NCBI GenBank assembly: GCA_038049695.1
Contig: CP142452.1
Span: 32,476,501-32,540,500 of the forward strand
Length of the DNA: 64,000 nucleotides
Source: Cinnamomum chago
Taxonomy: Eukaryota > Streptophyta > Magnoliopsida > Laurales > Lauraceae
Direction: 5' to 3'
A program made the position numbers and the translations under genes. Below, piece by piece: positions 1-11,538 of the stretch (its first letter is position 1; each line of letters begins with the position of its first letter). The notes under the pieces were generated by a model that saw only the letters and a program-made list of their open reading frames with translations, ran no database searches and was not told the DNA's origin.

Positions 1-886
1 GGTATGATTATTAACTTATTTTTGTTATTGGCTTTTTATTGTAGTTGTTATTGTATGATATGGAATATGGATTACTTAGTGATCATTGGTGGCAAACTGA
101 GAGGCTATTTTATTTTTCACAGCAAACTGAGGGGATAATTTATTTTTCACCTATTTAGATTTCAAGCTATTTAATACAATCAGATTAACAATGAGTCACT
201 CTATAAATAATTAACGGGTTAAACGGGTTGATAGTAGCGGGTTATACATGTTAATTGACCTAGTCCGAAATGACCTAATATATGCAACGGGTTACACGGT
301 TTGTGTCATGTAACCCGTTAAATAATCATGTCGTGTTTGATTTTTGAACCCGTTTATTTAATGGGTCGTGTACGGGTTGAGGTGATTCTAACACGAGTTC
401 GTTAACCCTCAACACGTATTCGTTAATACGACACGATTGACAACCCTATTCATTTTTATTTCATTTTACTCCATCTTACAAACAAACAACCCAACTACAT
501 AACATGATGGATGATGTCTATCCGAAGAATATCTAGTACACAGGAAGGCTATATTAGTGATTGCAGCCTCAACTGCAGTTTCACTGGGAGATGTTTATGA
601 TATGGGTAGTAGTTGGGTAAGGATGAGCAAATTGATTGCATGAGAATTTTCCTACACGCCGGTGATAAGGTTGAGCCCTTCAATGCAACAATTCTCAATT
701 TTAAATGACCGATAATTAAAGTTCACATGGAAGTTGGAACAAGATTAGGGTTGTAAACGGGTCGGTTCCAATTCGGGTCCATGGTGGACCCAGGATCATA
801 ACCGTTAAGGAGAAGGTCGAACCGGATATGGACTCGGAACCATTTTGGAACCAGTTTCTTGGCTCCGGAACTGAAACCAAAACCAA
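1..886. other. Upstream non-genic DNA with degraded repeat ends
   Basis: No gene is seen. At 90-150 a ~30-bp unit (gcaaactga...tttatttttcac) occurs twice. From 205 to 445 the DNA is dense in aacgggtt/aacccgtt and ends in gacacgattgacaaccct, typical of terminal and subterminal repeats of plant hAT-type MITEs; 287-330 can fold as a hairpin. At about 748-886 another fragment starts tagggttgtaaacgggtcgg, again hAT-like. No target duplications were identified for either. Confidence 0.4.
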
Positions 887-3560
887 CAGAGGCGGACCCA
901 CGTTGTCAAGACCCAGGGCGACCGCCCCAGGTTAAATTCCAAATACCTCTTCAAATAGTACTAGCAAAAGGTAGCATGGGTAAGAAATCTTGGTTAAATT
1001 AAAATTTAGATGGTTAAAAAATGATCTCCCTCTATATAAATGATATATGGATTTGAATCATTGTAAAATAACTTTAAAATAAATGAATGTTTGTTAAGAC
1101 TTTTTGGATGGAAAAATGAGCCTATAGGTGCATGGTATACCCTAGATAAACATTTGGATACCTTCAAGTTGAGAATTTGCCAATGTGAATCAATGAATAT
1201 ATTTGACTCATTCAAATTCAATCCGGTGAAAATTCAAGTTGCAACCACACGTGGAAATAAAAATCTCCATCGCCAAACACATTTTGAAAATCAAAGTTCC
1301 ACCACCTTTCTCTTGGCTTTTATCCATACTCGAGTTGCCAATATTGGACCTACCATGCTGCAAACATCTTGGTGATTGCTAATTCATTAGATTTAAGTCA
1401 ACAACTATAAATCGTTGTAAACATTTAATTGAACCATTAGTGTAAACATGTTAATATGACCGAATTAAATATGAAGAAATTATCTTTATTAAATCAGGAC
1501 ATGAACTAAATCAATAAAGTACCTTCTACAATTTCATATGACATTTTACTTTAGTCAATCATATCATCAGAGGAAGATGGCAGATAGGAAAAGGTTGTAA
1601 GCCGAAATTATCCAGATGTCAGATTGAAAATATTAGACGATTATGAAGAGAAATGGTATAGAGAGATTTAAGATTAAGAAGAAAAGATCCTCTACAAGAT
1701 GGAAACTTATTTAAGTTTCTACAAAATTGACCCTCTAAATATCCTAAAATTACATGCACAATTTCCACAAAATAGTCCTAGAAAACTTCAAATTTGATAA
1801 TAACCGAATATTTCCTGAAGTCGATAATTGGAGAATGATTTTTGTAAAGAAGAAACACTCTAACATAACTCTAATTACAAAAAAAGGATGGTAAACCAAT
1901 TATGATCTTTCGATTATATTTATTAAATAAAACACAAACACAAAAAAGTTTAATGATACCCCCAACAATTTTTGGAGCTAATAATTGGAAAATGATACTT
2001 GTGATGAAGCAATACTCTAATAAATACCCCTGATTATCATGAATGTGTTATCTATAATTTACTTATTATTTAATCAAGCCAAACATGAATACATTCATAT
2101 TTTCCCGAACATCCAAACTAAATACTATAAACTAATGATTTTAGCAGGCATTTAAAAAAAAGAAGCAACCATTGATGATGAGTGATTTGAGGGGTTATTC
2201 TTAGAATTGAAATATTCATTTAAATCAATGAATTTAGTTCTCAATTTTCTAATCTGAGCTCTTTCCAAAGTCTAAACAACCTAATAAATAAATTCAGGAA
2301 AAATGCATCTTCATAAACGGTTTGACAGAGAAATGAGAAGAATGAAAAAATTAAGATCTTTTGTCACATCATCGTCTTTGTAGTTTCCAATCACAGGGCT
2401 GTCGTCCCAAGAATGATCGCAACAAAGTATACACCATTAGAGGGAAATTGAAAACGACATAAACCGTTATTGCACCATCCACAAACCCAACAGCCAACAT
2501 CGAACCCAACCCATTTTTGAATTATAAAGAGTGGCTATTAGTATGTATAAATTATCACTTATACACTAACCCACAAAATCTTACTGCCTTCTTTTGACCC
2601 ATTTGTTGTGTAACTCCACTAAAAGAGCTATGAAATCTCCTGTGTCCTTCCACATCTTTAATCTCTAGAGATATGAAATCTCCGGTGTCCTTTTACATCT
2701 CTAACCTGAAAATCATCACACATTCAGTTGAACAATGGACAATTTTTTTTAATAATAATAAAGAAAAAAAATGCAAGAATCCCCCTTTACCAGAATATTA
2801 TTTTGGATCGGAATGGAAGACCCAGAGTAAATGCCCTAACTCTGGACATAACGACACGAAACACTCCTTTCATAATCTGAGCCAATTATCAAAACCAGCT
2901 ATGGATACAAAAGACCCCCTTACCTACAAGATGCATGTATATATATACTTGCAAGAAAAGGGATGTGTGGTCCATGGCAGAGCGGACGAGAAGGAAATAT
3001 CCATATCAGTGAAGAATATTAAGCACTATTATATTCGTTTCAAGTAAACAAAAGATCAAACATGTAAATAAATAGTGGAAGAGAATAATTTAAATAAAAA
3101 ATACCACAACAATGGATTTCTTTCTGGCAGCCCTATCAAGAAATGAACGATTTCTTTTCACTTCCTTCTTTTTTAAGATTAAGAGAGGGAGAGGGGAAAC
3201 TGCTTACTTCCATGGTAGGAGGCAAGGGATTTTTTACGTCAATTTGTGGCAAAGAAGAATGTGAATTTGAAATCGGAGAGAGAGAGAGAGAGAGAGTTTT
3301 GGCTTAAGAAATGGATGAGACTTTAATGGATATTAAGAGTAACGGTTCCTCTTTAAATTAGCAACCAACAATTTAAGAATTCGCTTAAGGAAACCAATGA
3401 GATGATGTGGTGGTGGTTTAGAAAACCTAAGAGTAATAATGCTCAAGCAACATAGATGAATAAACAACAAAAATGAAGTTCTTAAATAATGGTCAAAATC
3501 CAATTGGTCAAAATCGAGTGGCAGATTCCAATTGATTTCTCAATTGAAACAGTCCCCTCC

Positions 3561-3565
<5 letters not shown>

Positions 3566-3623
<58 letters not shown>
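3566..3623. repeat. (TA)n microsatellite
   Basis: An uninterrupted TA tract of about 58 bp, ending in tataaat directly before the GC-rich 3625-3700 segment. It may be simple repeat only, or may supply a TATA element for the candidate first exon downstream. Confidence 0.9.
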
Positions 3624-3626
<3 letters not shown>

Positions 3627-3797
3627 TGGCCTTTGCCCACGCCCCATATCAACACGCCCCCCACGCCCCATATCAACAAAATCCACGCCCCAGGTCAGAA
3701 AGGTCTAAGGAAGGAAAAAAACACAAGAATCCTCTTTGGCTCTTCCGCTCCTCCCTCTTCCTCTTCCGCTCTTCGTCTCTTCCGACCTACCCTATTC
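3622..3797 (+). promoter_or_regulatory. Candidate promoter and CT-rich 5'-UTR exon
   Basis: A TATA-like tataaat at the end of the TA tract is followed by a direct repeat of cacgccccatatcaaca and then by a strongly CT-rich transcribed-looking stretch ending cggttcag|gtatct, a good donor. Such CT-rich leaders are typical of plant housekeeping 5' UTRs. If spliced to the acceptor before the SEC10 ATG it would give a 5'-UTR intron of about 10.8 kb. This is inference only; it could belong to another transcript. Confidence 0.25.
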
Positions 3798-6393
3798 CTT
3801 CGAGGCTCGACGGTTCAGGTATCTCTCTCCCTCTCTCTGTAGTCTCCTCTCTTCTTTTCCTTCCTTTCTTCCTCCTTTGCACCTTAAGGTTTATGTTTTA
3901 GTTTTCCCTTTTCTTTTGAAGTGAGATTTCAGTGCCCTCTATTCTATTAAAAATGAGAAAAGGGTGATTTAGTTGAAGGAAGTGAAACCTTGGTACATAC
4001 CAAGTTATATTAAATGCAAACCAGGGTTTTATTTAACAGTGTTTTGCATAATCAAGAAAAAGAGGACTGCAATCTGGGTCTGTTGATGTAATGGGTCCTA
4101 TCCATGCCTCCAAAATCTCCTTGATGAGCCTGCACATAATTAAAAAAGAATTACAGCTGCTAGGCAAACTCAAAGGTGAGGTTCGTGGTGTTGTATGGTG
4201 AGATATTCTGGTATGGCTGGCATTTGATTAGTGGCATTGATGCAGTGGCCCATGATATTAATGATTTGGATCGGGGACAAGGCGACCCACATATATAGAT
4301 TAAGAGGCCTAGAGATCCATGAATCCAGTATGATCTCTCAACTTGAGAAGAATATGTTCTCTCTGACCCTCTCTGTCTCTCTTTCTCTGATAAATGGAGG
4401 GAATTAGGGAAATCAAAGTGTAGAGATGTCGTTGACTGACTGACTTGATCACATTTATGGAGGGAATTAGGGAAAAGGGCGATTTGATTGTGACTGACTC
4501 GATCACATTCACATTCACATTTATGCTTTTGTTTCTTCTTTTAGCTGTGATTTTTTTATTTGATTTGATTTGATTTGATTTGGGTAAATGAGATAAGGAG
4601 ATGCATGTGAATATGTGATGTTCTCAGTTCTATAGCACATCTTTTATTTTTTCACTTTGGACTGATGAGAAAATTTGAAGACAAATCTTTAGTTGCTTTC
4701 TGATGCAAAATGACATGTTGGTTTCTTGTTGGTGGTCTGTTGGTAGGCCATTTCACTAAAATGACAAAAAACCAAAGAAGTCTTAGAAATCCTAACATTC
4801 AAATCAAATGAGCCCCTACTTAATGCTTCCCACCCAAAATCAAGATTTTATTCTCTTGTCAGTTGAGCTAGCAGTCTGAGCTGAATTTGTTATGGTAGGT
4901 AAGCCTCCCGTAGACTTCTTTGATGTCCCTTACAAGTTGAGCTAGCAGTAAGGGACTCAAGTGAATTTTCTATGGCACCTTTAGTCTCATGGATTTGTCA
5001 TAAAGGGGCTTATTTTCATGACTGGTGGGACCATTCTAAGGATTTTGAAGAAGGGGAGTATGTCACTTTTGAAAATGGAGTATTTTCCCAATAAAAAAAT
5101 CAACACAATTGGCCCACCTATGATAAATTTATATAGATCGTATCTGTATTTATAATTTGAATATGTGGGCCTACACTTTAACACCCAAGGTTGAGCCCGC
5201 CCTTTACTTTACTATGTATTCTTGGCATGGGATGCCTTCTAATAAATGGTAATCATTCATTGAAATAAGCCCACTTGACATCCTTGCTTTGGAATAGATA
5301 GCAGAACATATAGCAAGAACAACACGGAAAGGACTAAAAAAAGCTATTCTGTCTGATCCGTGCTCTCCAATTATTTTCTGGACAGTCCCTCACTTCAGTG
5401 GGCGAGGCTAAATTGGTCTGTATGTAAATTTTGCATCAAGATTGGATAATTCCTCAAAAGTGTTGTCTGTATTTGTTGCTTATCTATCATTTGATCTCCA
5501 ACCAGAAAGATCATTCAATCAGAACTAGAATTAGTGAGTTTATGAGTGTGCCCCAATAAACTCAAGCACAACCATTGAGCACTAATGTTGAAAAGAACGT
5601 AGTTAACAACCCATCATCCCTAACCCTTCACCAGTTCACCATATCCATTTATGAACTTCTCCCCTATGGCAGGACCCTTTTTTACAAATAAAAGATATAA
5701 AACATTTGATCATTAAAACTATGAAATATGTAAATTAAAATTTATTTTAAAGATTTTGAATGATCTAGAATTGTCCATATTTTCTATGTCCTGGTTTCGA
5801 ATAGATCTAGAATTGTTTTGAGCAAGTCTTATCTAATTGTCTTGATCTATGTTTAAGCTTTAACTACTTATTTCTTCTTCTCTTTTTTCATTTTGGAAAC
5901 TTTATTCTTGGCCAGTAATATGGTGTTTATGATTATGCTGATAATGTTCATCTATAAATTATAAATACAGGTGCTCTCATTTGGATTCATATGATTAAGG
6001 AACTGTTTGGAGCGTAAGGAAATAATAACGAGGTACTAATTTTTACATGATAATGTGTATTACTTCTTTAGAGTTTCTTTATTATTGTTGTAGTTTGCTT
6101 GTCAAATTGTGTGCTAATTTTTTGGAGGTTGTGAACCCTTTCTTTTTGAGGATGATTGGTTTGCCCTCATTTTTTAAGAGAATTTTTTGTTTTCAATATA
6201 CTTCTCTTATACTGTAAATTTTGGAGAAATGAATAGTCATCATTTCAAACAAGAAATATATTAAGTTGATCTAGTTAAATATTTTGCGTCTATTTACATG
6301 GAATACATTTTTTCTTTTGTTATTGTTGATGTGAAAAAATTCTAGCAAAAGTTTCGCCCCACCTAAACGAAAATCCTGGGTCCGCCTCTGCAT

Positions 6394-6676
6394 AGAGGTG
6401 GCAATATTTGACCCAATCTACCAACCCGACCCACAAAACATACGGGGCTAGTCACGGGTCAAGTTTTCCTGACTATAATAAAAGCGGTCAGGTTAGGGTT
6501 AAACCGCGTAACCCGACCAACCCATTATATAAATATACATGTAGGAACCTTTAAAGTACTCTAAAGACAACAATAAAAAAAGGGGTGAGAACTCCAGCCC
6601 AAGTTGAAAACCATATACCTCCCAATCCAGCCCCGAACTGTGGACCTCACCTGTTGACCCGACCCGTATGCTACCC
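6394..6676. mobile_element. MITE-like fragment with GGTGGCA / TAGCATACGGGTCGGGTC ends
   Basis: The left end agaggtggcaatatttgaccc and the right end, read in reverse (gggtagcatacgggtcgggt), are imperfect inverted repeats rich in cgggt/acccg motifs, a pattern common to small plant DNA transposons. No target duplication is visible and nothing is coded. Confidence 0.35.
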
Positions 6677-6729
6677 CCAACTCACACGGCCCGTACTCCT
6701 TTGGCTTTTTTATCTCTCCGTTTGAAGCC

Positions 6730-6881
6730 CCAAATTCCTTCTTGTTACAGACAAACTACGAAGTATAACCCATAAATTAAAAATAAGGAAAGAAGAGAGA
6801 CTAATTCAATCTGTTCATTTGAAGGTCGAATGTCTCCCTAAATCTGTTTAGAGAGAGAGAGATCATCGATTGGATCGTCAG
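6730..6881 (+). promoter_or_regulatory. Second candidate 5'-UTR exon upstream of SEC10
   Basis: A purine/CT-mixed leader ends gatcgtcag|gtttgttg, a plausible donor followed by the T-rich DNA expected of a plant intron. It is closer to the SEC10 ATG (7.7 kb) than the other candidate. No reading frame of interest is present. I cannot tell which, if either, is the real first exon. Confidence 0.25.
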
Positions 6882-7492
6882 GTTTGTTGTTTATCTTTCT
6901 ACTTGCTCTTGTTTTTGATTAAGTTGATTAACTATGGGAAGAGGCCAGAGGGTCTCAATCTCTCTATCTGAATCTGATCTTGGGTACTTTTTATTTCATC
7001 CCCATTTTTGGATTTCTGGGATTTATAGATGGGATTTGAATTAGTATGGTTGATTCTTTGAATTTGGCTTATGCTGCCCATTTTTTTGTTTTTTTTCTCT
7101 TTCTTCTTCTTAATCCAATCTGGGTGTCCTATTTTTCATTCTCATCTTGAAGTTGTTTTAAAATTTGGATATGAGTTTGAGAGGAATGGGTGTGTTTAAT
7201 TGTTTAGGTTGTTTATTCATAGTTGTTTGGGTGGACATTTTCAGATCCAATTAAAAGAGGTTTGGTCTCAGGAAAGTGCAGGAAAGATGATGCATTAGAA
7301 ATTATGGTTGAAGATTGTTAGCAGTTGAGAAATGCCTTTTTTATTTTTCTTCTTCTTCATTTGGTTTTTGTGATTTTTATAATCTCATGGAGAGTTTTTG
7401 CTTGCAAATATCTGTTGTTGGTTTGTTAAATTATGGTGATCTCTTGGAGAGTAATTGGTTGATGAGAGTTGTTGATGGTGTTGCTTTTGCAG

Positions 7493-7555
7493 GTAAAGGA
7501 GGAGATCAGTACATCTAAGTTTCCTAAGGGCCTGCATGTTGTGAGACTATACGAG
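7493..7555 (+). pseudogene. Orphan 63-bp exon resembling CIPK/SnRK3 kinase subdomains III-IV
   Basis: Between a good acceptor (gcttttgcag) and donor (gag|gtaact) lie 21 open codons reading VKEEISTSKFPKGLHVVRLYE. In CBL-interacting protein kinases the corresponding exon reads like KREISTMKLI-HPNVVRLYE, including the alphaC Glu and the LYE ending at a donor. The match in length, ends and phase suggests a captured or decayed kinase exon, with the HPN motif changed. No ATP-binding loop or catalytic exon was seen around it, so it is not a working kinase gene. It could instead be an unrelated non-coding exon with chance resemblance. Confidence 0.4.
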
Positions 7556-8708
7556 GTAACTCTTTTTTCGGTTTCACCTTGCGAATTTTCAATGATTTGG
7601 TTTTGTCTCTTAGTCTCTATTTCAAATTTCCTGTAAGATATCTCTCTCTCTCTCTCTCTCTTTGTGTGTGTGAGTTTTGGGTGGATAAGTTGATGATGGT
7701 GTTAGATAAAGAGGGAGATTGGGACATTGAAGCTTTTGAAGCATTTAAAGTGTGATAATACGACGATGCGATGGCCTTTTCTCGCCACAAAGGGCGTGAC
7801 AATTGTGGCCCACCCAATAGCCCACAAATAGACATTGACAACAATGGAAATTCTTTCCCTCAATGCTATTGTAAATAGCAAAGGCGATGTACTAGGATTA
7901 TAAGTTGTTATATTCTTTCACGTATCACTTACAACAATCCACGAATAGAGATCTTTCCAGTTTTCCATAACCATCTTCTATAAGTATGGGCACATTTGTG
8001 TATTGCATTTTCTGCAGAAAAGGAATAGATAAGTGTTCGGTTTTCTATGGACTTCATTTTCCATCGTTTGGAACATACAATTTTCCACGAGGAAAAGCAA
8101 CTTTTTTGGCTTTATCTACAGAAAAGCCTTTCTGATTGGGGCGGGAGGAGGGTAGGGATTTGTAATAGGTCCACATTCTACTGATGATCTTGATCACAAG
8201 ATAAATGTGTGACTGGACTATAATTGTTCTTCCACTTAAGCCCCATTTGGATCCTTTGAACTCGGGCACTTACTTTACCTATTAATGTAATTACCTATAG
8301 TTATATTGAATGACAATCAAACAATGGACATAAATTAAACAAGATGGAGGAAAATTTTAACACAAGCACGCGGCCTTTTTTATTGTCACTGTTGTTAAGT
8401 TCATTTCTTCCTTTTCTGTTGATGATGAATGTTCTAAATTCAAAAGGTTGAGGTGATTGCAAGAGCATTTGGCAAATCCCAGAAGAAAGCATCTTTCTTG
8501 ATTTGGTTGCCAAGATTTGTAGTTTCTCAAGCATTCTCTTTGAATACATTTCCATTTCTTTTTTCCTCTGAAAGATATTGTTTTTTAATTATTTTCTTTT
8601 CTATTGATCAGATCTCTTGTGATATGAAACGCGACTGTCAAACAATTAAAACTATTATTCACTATACCTATATCAGCTGTTGATCAGAGGATACTGTTTG
8701 AGCCCAAT
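7556..8708. other. Non-coding stretch with (TC)n tract
   Basis: A (TC)n run lies at 7640-7661. The rest is AT-rich and I see no gene, LTR or transposon end in it. Confidence 0.5.
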
Positions 8709-9756
8709 AAGTGGCGGACCTAGGATTTTAATTTGGGTGGGGCTAAAGTTTTACTAGACTTAACATTTGACAAAAAAAAAAAACTTTTATTAGACTTTTA
8801 GACTTTGATAGACCTTTTTACATTACCAAATAGCACCTATACGTTTTTCTTTAGAAAATTCTCAACTCGTGGGACTCAAATAGTTGCATGAAGTTATTGA
8901 AGATTGGACAATGAAGAGGTTAGGATGTTAATAATAAGTACTAAAAACCATTAGATAAATGAAAAATTATTCTAACCTTGATTTTAAATACTCAACTCAC
9001 GTTATCTTGTTTCACTAAATTTATATGTCAAAATCAATGCCCAATGGGGGTAACTGCAAATTCAAGGTGAGTGGGTCAGTGAGAAAAACTAAATACAAGA
9101 ACATTTTGAGGACACTCATCCTTTCCCATTTCACTTTCTCAAAGCCTCCAGCCTTTGGACTAAGAGAGTGGAATTCCATCTTTGAATCATAGTGGGGCTA
9201 AGAAGACATGATAACGGGAATGGAATTGGTCATCTTTGGATTTTTGTAGATACGCTTAGATTTGGTGGTTTAGGGCTTAGAGTTTGGATTAGAATTTGGG
9301 GATCCATGGTTTGGAATTAGTATTTGGAGATTAATTTAGGTATAAAATGACTAGGGTTGATTATACTAGATATGTTTGGTAGATGAAGATGTAGTAGTCT
9401 ACACGGATAGGGTCCGGCGACGAGGAGGTTGATCGGCAATCGGCGTGAAGAGGTTTTGAAAGAAGAGGTCGAAGAAGAGGGAGCGATGTGTTGCCACAAC
9501 GTTTTCTTTTCTGTTCTTTTTTTCACCAGCGAAGCTCTACATATGTGGGGCTATCTTTAGACATATGTGGAGTGACAAGTTTAGACATGTGGGCATGTTC
9601 CAAGGCCCCATTCAACTCTGTGGATGTCAATTTTGACCTAGGGTGACTGCCTCAGATCGTGCCCCAAATCGCCCCAACTTAGGTCCACCCCTGCTTCAAG
9701 ATGCCATTGAACTCTCTAGGAGTTTCAATTCGTTAATACAATGTAGGTCCGCCCAT
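8709..9756. mobile_element. hAT-like non-autonomous element, 1.05 kb, with GAGCCCAAT flanking repeats
   Basis: The direct repeat gagcccaat occurs immediately outside both ends (8700-8708 and 9757-9765). The ends are imperfect inverted repeats: aagtggcggaccta on the left and, reversed, atgggcggaccta on the right. The GGCGGACC terminal motif recurs at 887 and 6390. A second inverted motif, aggtccacccctg, lies just inside the right end. No transposase is coded. An 8-bp duplication would fit hAT; the ninth base may be chance, or the element may be MULE-like. Confidence 0.7.
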
Positions 9757-9765
9757 GAGCCCAAT

Positions 9766-10349
9766 CATCAAATTGCTTGTCTTTTTGCATGATTTCTTCT
9801 ATGAGACACAATTAATACTTAGTACCATTTCTATAGAAGTATGTGTGCCTGCATTTTAATATAATTAGGATATAAGAAGTATGTGTGCCTGTACTTATTA
9901 TATAATAGCGATTGATTTTTATTTCAATTTTGACCGCGTAATCCCAATATTGGCCTTTTCCATTCAATTATTCTCAACTTTGACTTTCAACTACTCCACT
10001 ATTCCTTCGATTTTCTTCAAATTCATTATTTAATTCAAATTTCTTTATCCCACAATAACCAAAACTCGAAACTCCTACGTCACTTCGTAAATTCTCTCCC
10101 CTTATCTTTCTCCTTTCACAAATATAAGTCTTCTTAAAATTCACTACTATCACTTATTTTTCTCTCTTTTTAAAGAAGCCTCAAGTCCTTCCCTAATCTT
10201 AAAGCCTTTTTTTTTATTTTACCTATCCGCGCATCGCTCAATACCAATTGGCCTATAGCTCTCCATTCTGTTCTACTTCATAGTTCTCTTCCCAAAAGTT
10301 GGGAAAGGTTAGAGGACAAATGAAAGTGGGAGTGACCTAATTTATGATG
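9766..10349. other. AT-rich non-coding spacer
   Basis: The spacer contains a short direct repeat of ataagaagtatgtgtgcctg (near 9840-9895). No gene or mobile element was recognised. Confidence 0.5.
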
Positions 10350-10738
10350 TGATGCAGTACGGAAGTCCAAAAGAGGCCCTGGGCCCACATGTGGGCAGCC
10401 ATCTAACCCAGTCCTTTGGGTGCAGCCCACAGGCCCAAATTGGCTGAGAACCTACTGTGGATACTATTTCTATCCTAGGATTAGTTGATTAGGAATTATT
10501 TCTAATTTTATCGTTAATTTGAAATAGTAGCTTTCCTTATTAGCAAACAGTGTGCTCTATATATACAGAAGAGCCCTATTGTTATTTTTTATGCTTTCAA
10601 TTAATCAACTGATTTCTCCGTGTTTGCTCACGTGAGTTTATGGATTTTCTTATGGTTTTGTTTGTGCCCTAGTGGCTGGAATCCATCTTTGGATTCGATC
10701 AATCCTTTGGGAGATCGATCTACCCGATCGTTGCGTCA
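10350..10738 (+). repeat. Left LTR arm of the palindromic element
   Basis: This 389-bp LTR starts TGATGCAG and ends GCGTCA, with a TATA-like tatatata around 10557 and a downstream cacgtgag motif. It keeps the uninterrupted sequence (ttagcaaacagtgtgc) that the hAT element broke in the opposite arm. Confidence 0.8.
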
Positions 10739-10740
10739 AT

Positions 10741-10753
10741 TGGTATTAGAGCC
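10741..10753 (+). promoter_or_regulatory. Primer binding site for tRNA-Met(i), one mismatch
   Basis: TGGTATTAGAGCC, two bases after the LTR, differs at one base from the standard plant site TGGTATCAGAGCC, as used by the other LTR elements in this window. Confidence 0.75.
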
Positions 10754-11538
10754 GAAGAGCGATTGCCGGGGAGACGTCTGTCCTTCCCGGATTTTCTCTC
10801 ATCACCTCCGTTCATCATCATCTTCCTATCCATCCATCACTGTCGACAGCCACCATCCACAATCTCATCATCCATTCATCCCGTCAATCCCCATTCTGAC
10901 CAAACCCATCATCTTGTCCACTTTCACCCTAGTCGATCCATTCTCCTCCACGAACACCAAAACCCCAATTCCAGCCCATCCCGTCTCCATAAAAAAAAAA
11001 GCAGCCACCCAAACCCACTGCCTACACCTAAACCTTCTCAGCCCATCCCTCCGAACACCCAAAACTCCAAAATCCCCTAACCTTCTTTCATCTCCCAACA
11101 CCACCGAACCCTTACCAAACCCAAATCGAACCCATCCCAGTACCCAGACTCCCAAAACTCCAATCCTCAAAAATCCCATTGGGCCAAACACCCAAACCCT
11201 CCGTCTGCATTACCAAAACCCAAAAGCCAGCCGTCAGCCTCCATCGAACCCGAAGGCACCCACGCGCTCTGCCTTCGCCCCTCCAGCCTCATCGAAACCC
11301 ACCCATAAAAAAAAAAAAGAAGATAACATAAATAGAGATAGAAAGAAACGCAGCGATCGAGTAGATCCATCTCCCGAAGGATTGATCGAATCCAAAGATG
11401 GATTCTAGCCACTAGGGCACAATCGAAACCATAAGAAAATCCATAAACTCACGTGAGCAAACTCAGAGAAATCAGTTGACTAATTGCAAGCATGAAAAAT
11501 AACAATAGGGCTCTTCTGTATATATAGAGCACACTGTT

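Larger units (their letters stand above)
887..6390. other. Non-coding upstream stretch between two matching transposon-like ends
   Basis: The stretch begins with CAGAGGCGGACCCA and ends with its exact reverse complement, but the 8-bp flanks (aaaaccaa and catagagg) do not match, so it may be two unrelated copies of one hAT-type end rather than one 5.5-kb element. Inside I see no convincing coding sequence. It holds a (GA)n run at 3276-3296, a (TA)n run at 3566-3623, weak direct repeats at 1811-2035 and 4380-4480, and a CT-rich exon-like segment described separately. Confidence 0.3.

Noticed and set aside
3482..3901. Open frames with long Ile-Tyr repeats
   Set aside because: They are translations of the (TA)n microsatellite on both strands.
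10620..11408. 262-codon open frame rich in Pro, Ser and Thr
   Set aside because: It begins inside an LTR, crosses the primer site and covers the C-rich leader into the inverted LTR. The openness follows from the lack of G and TA-containing stops, not from a gene.
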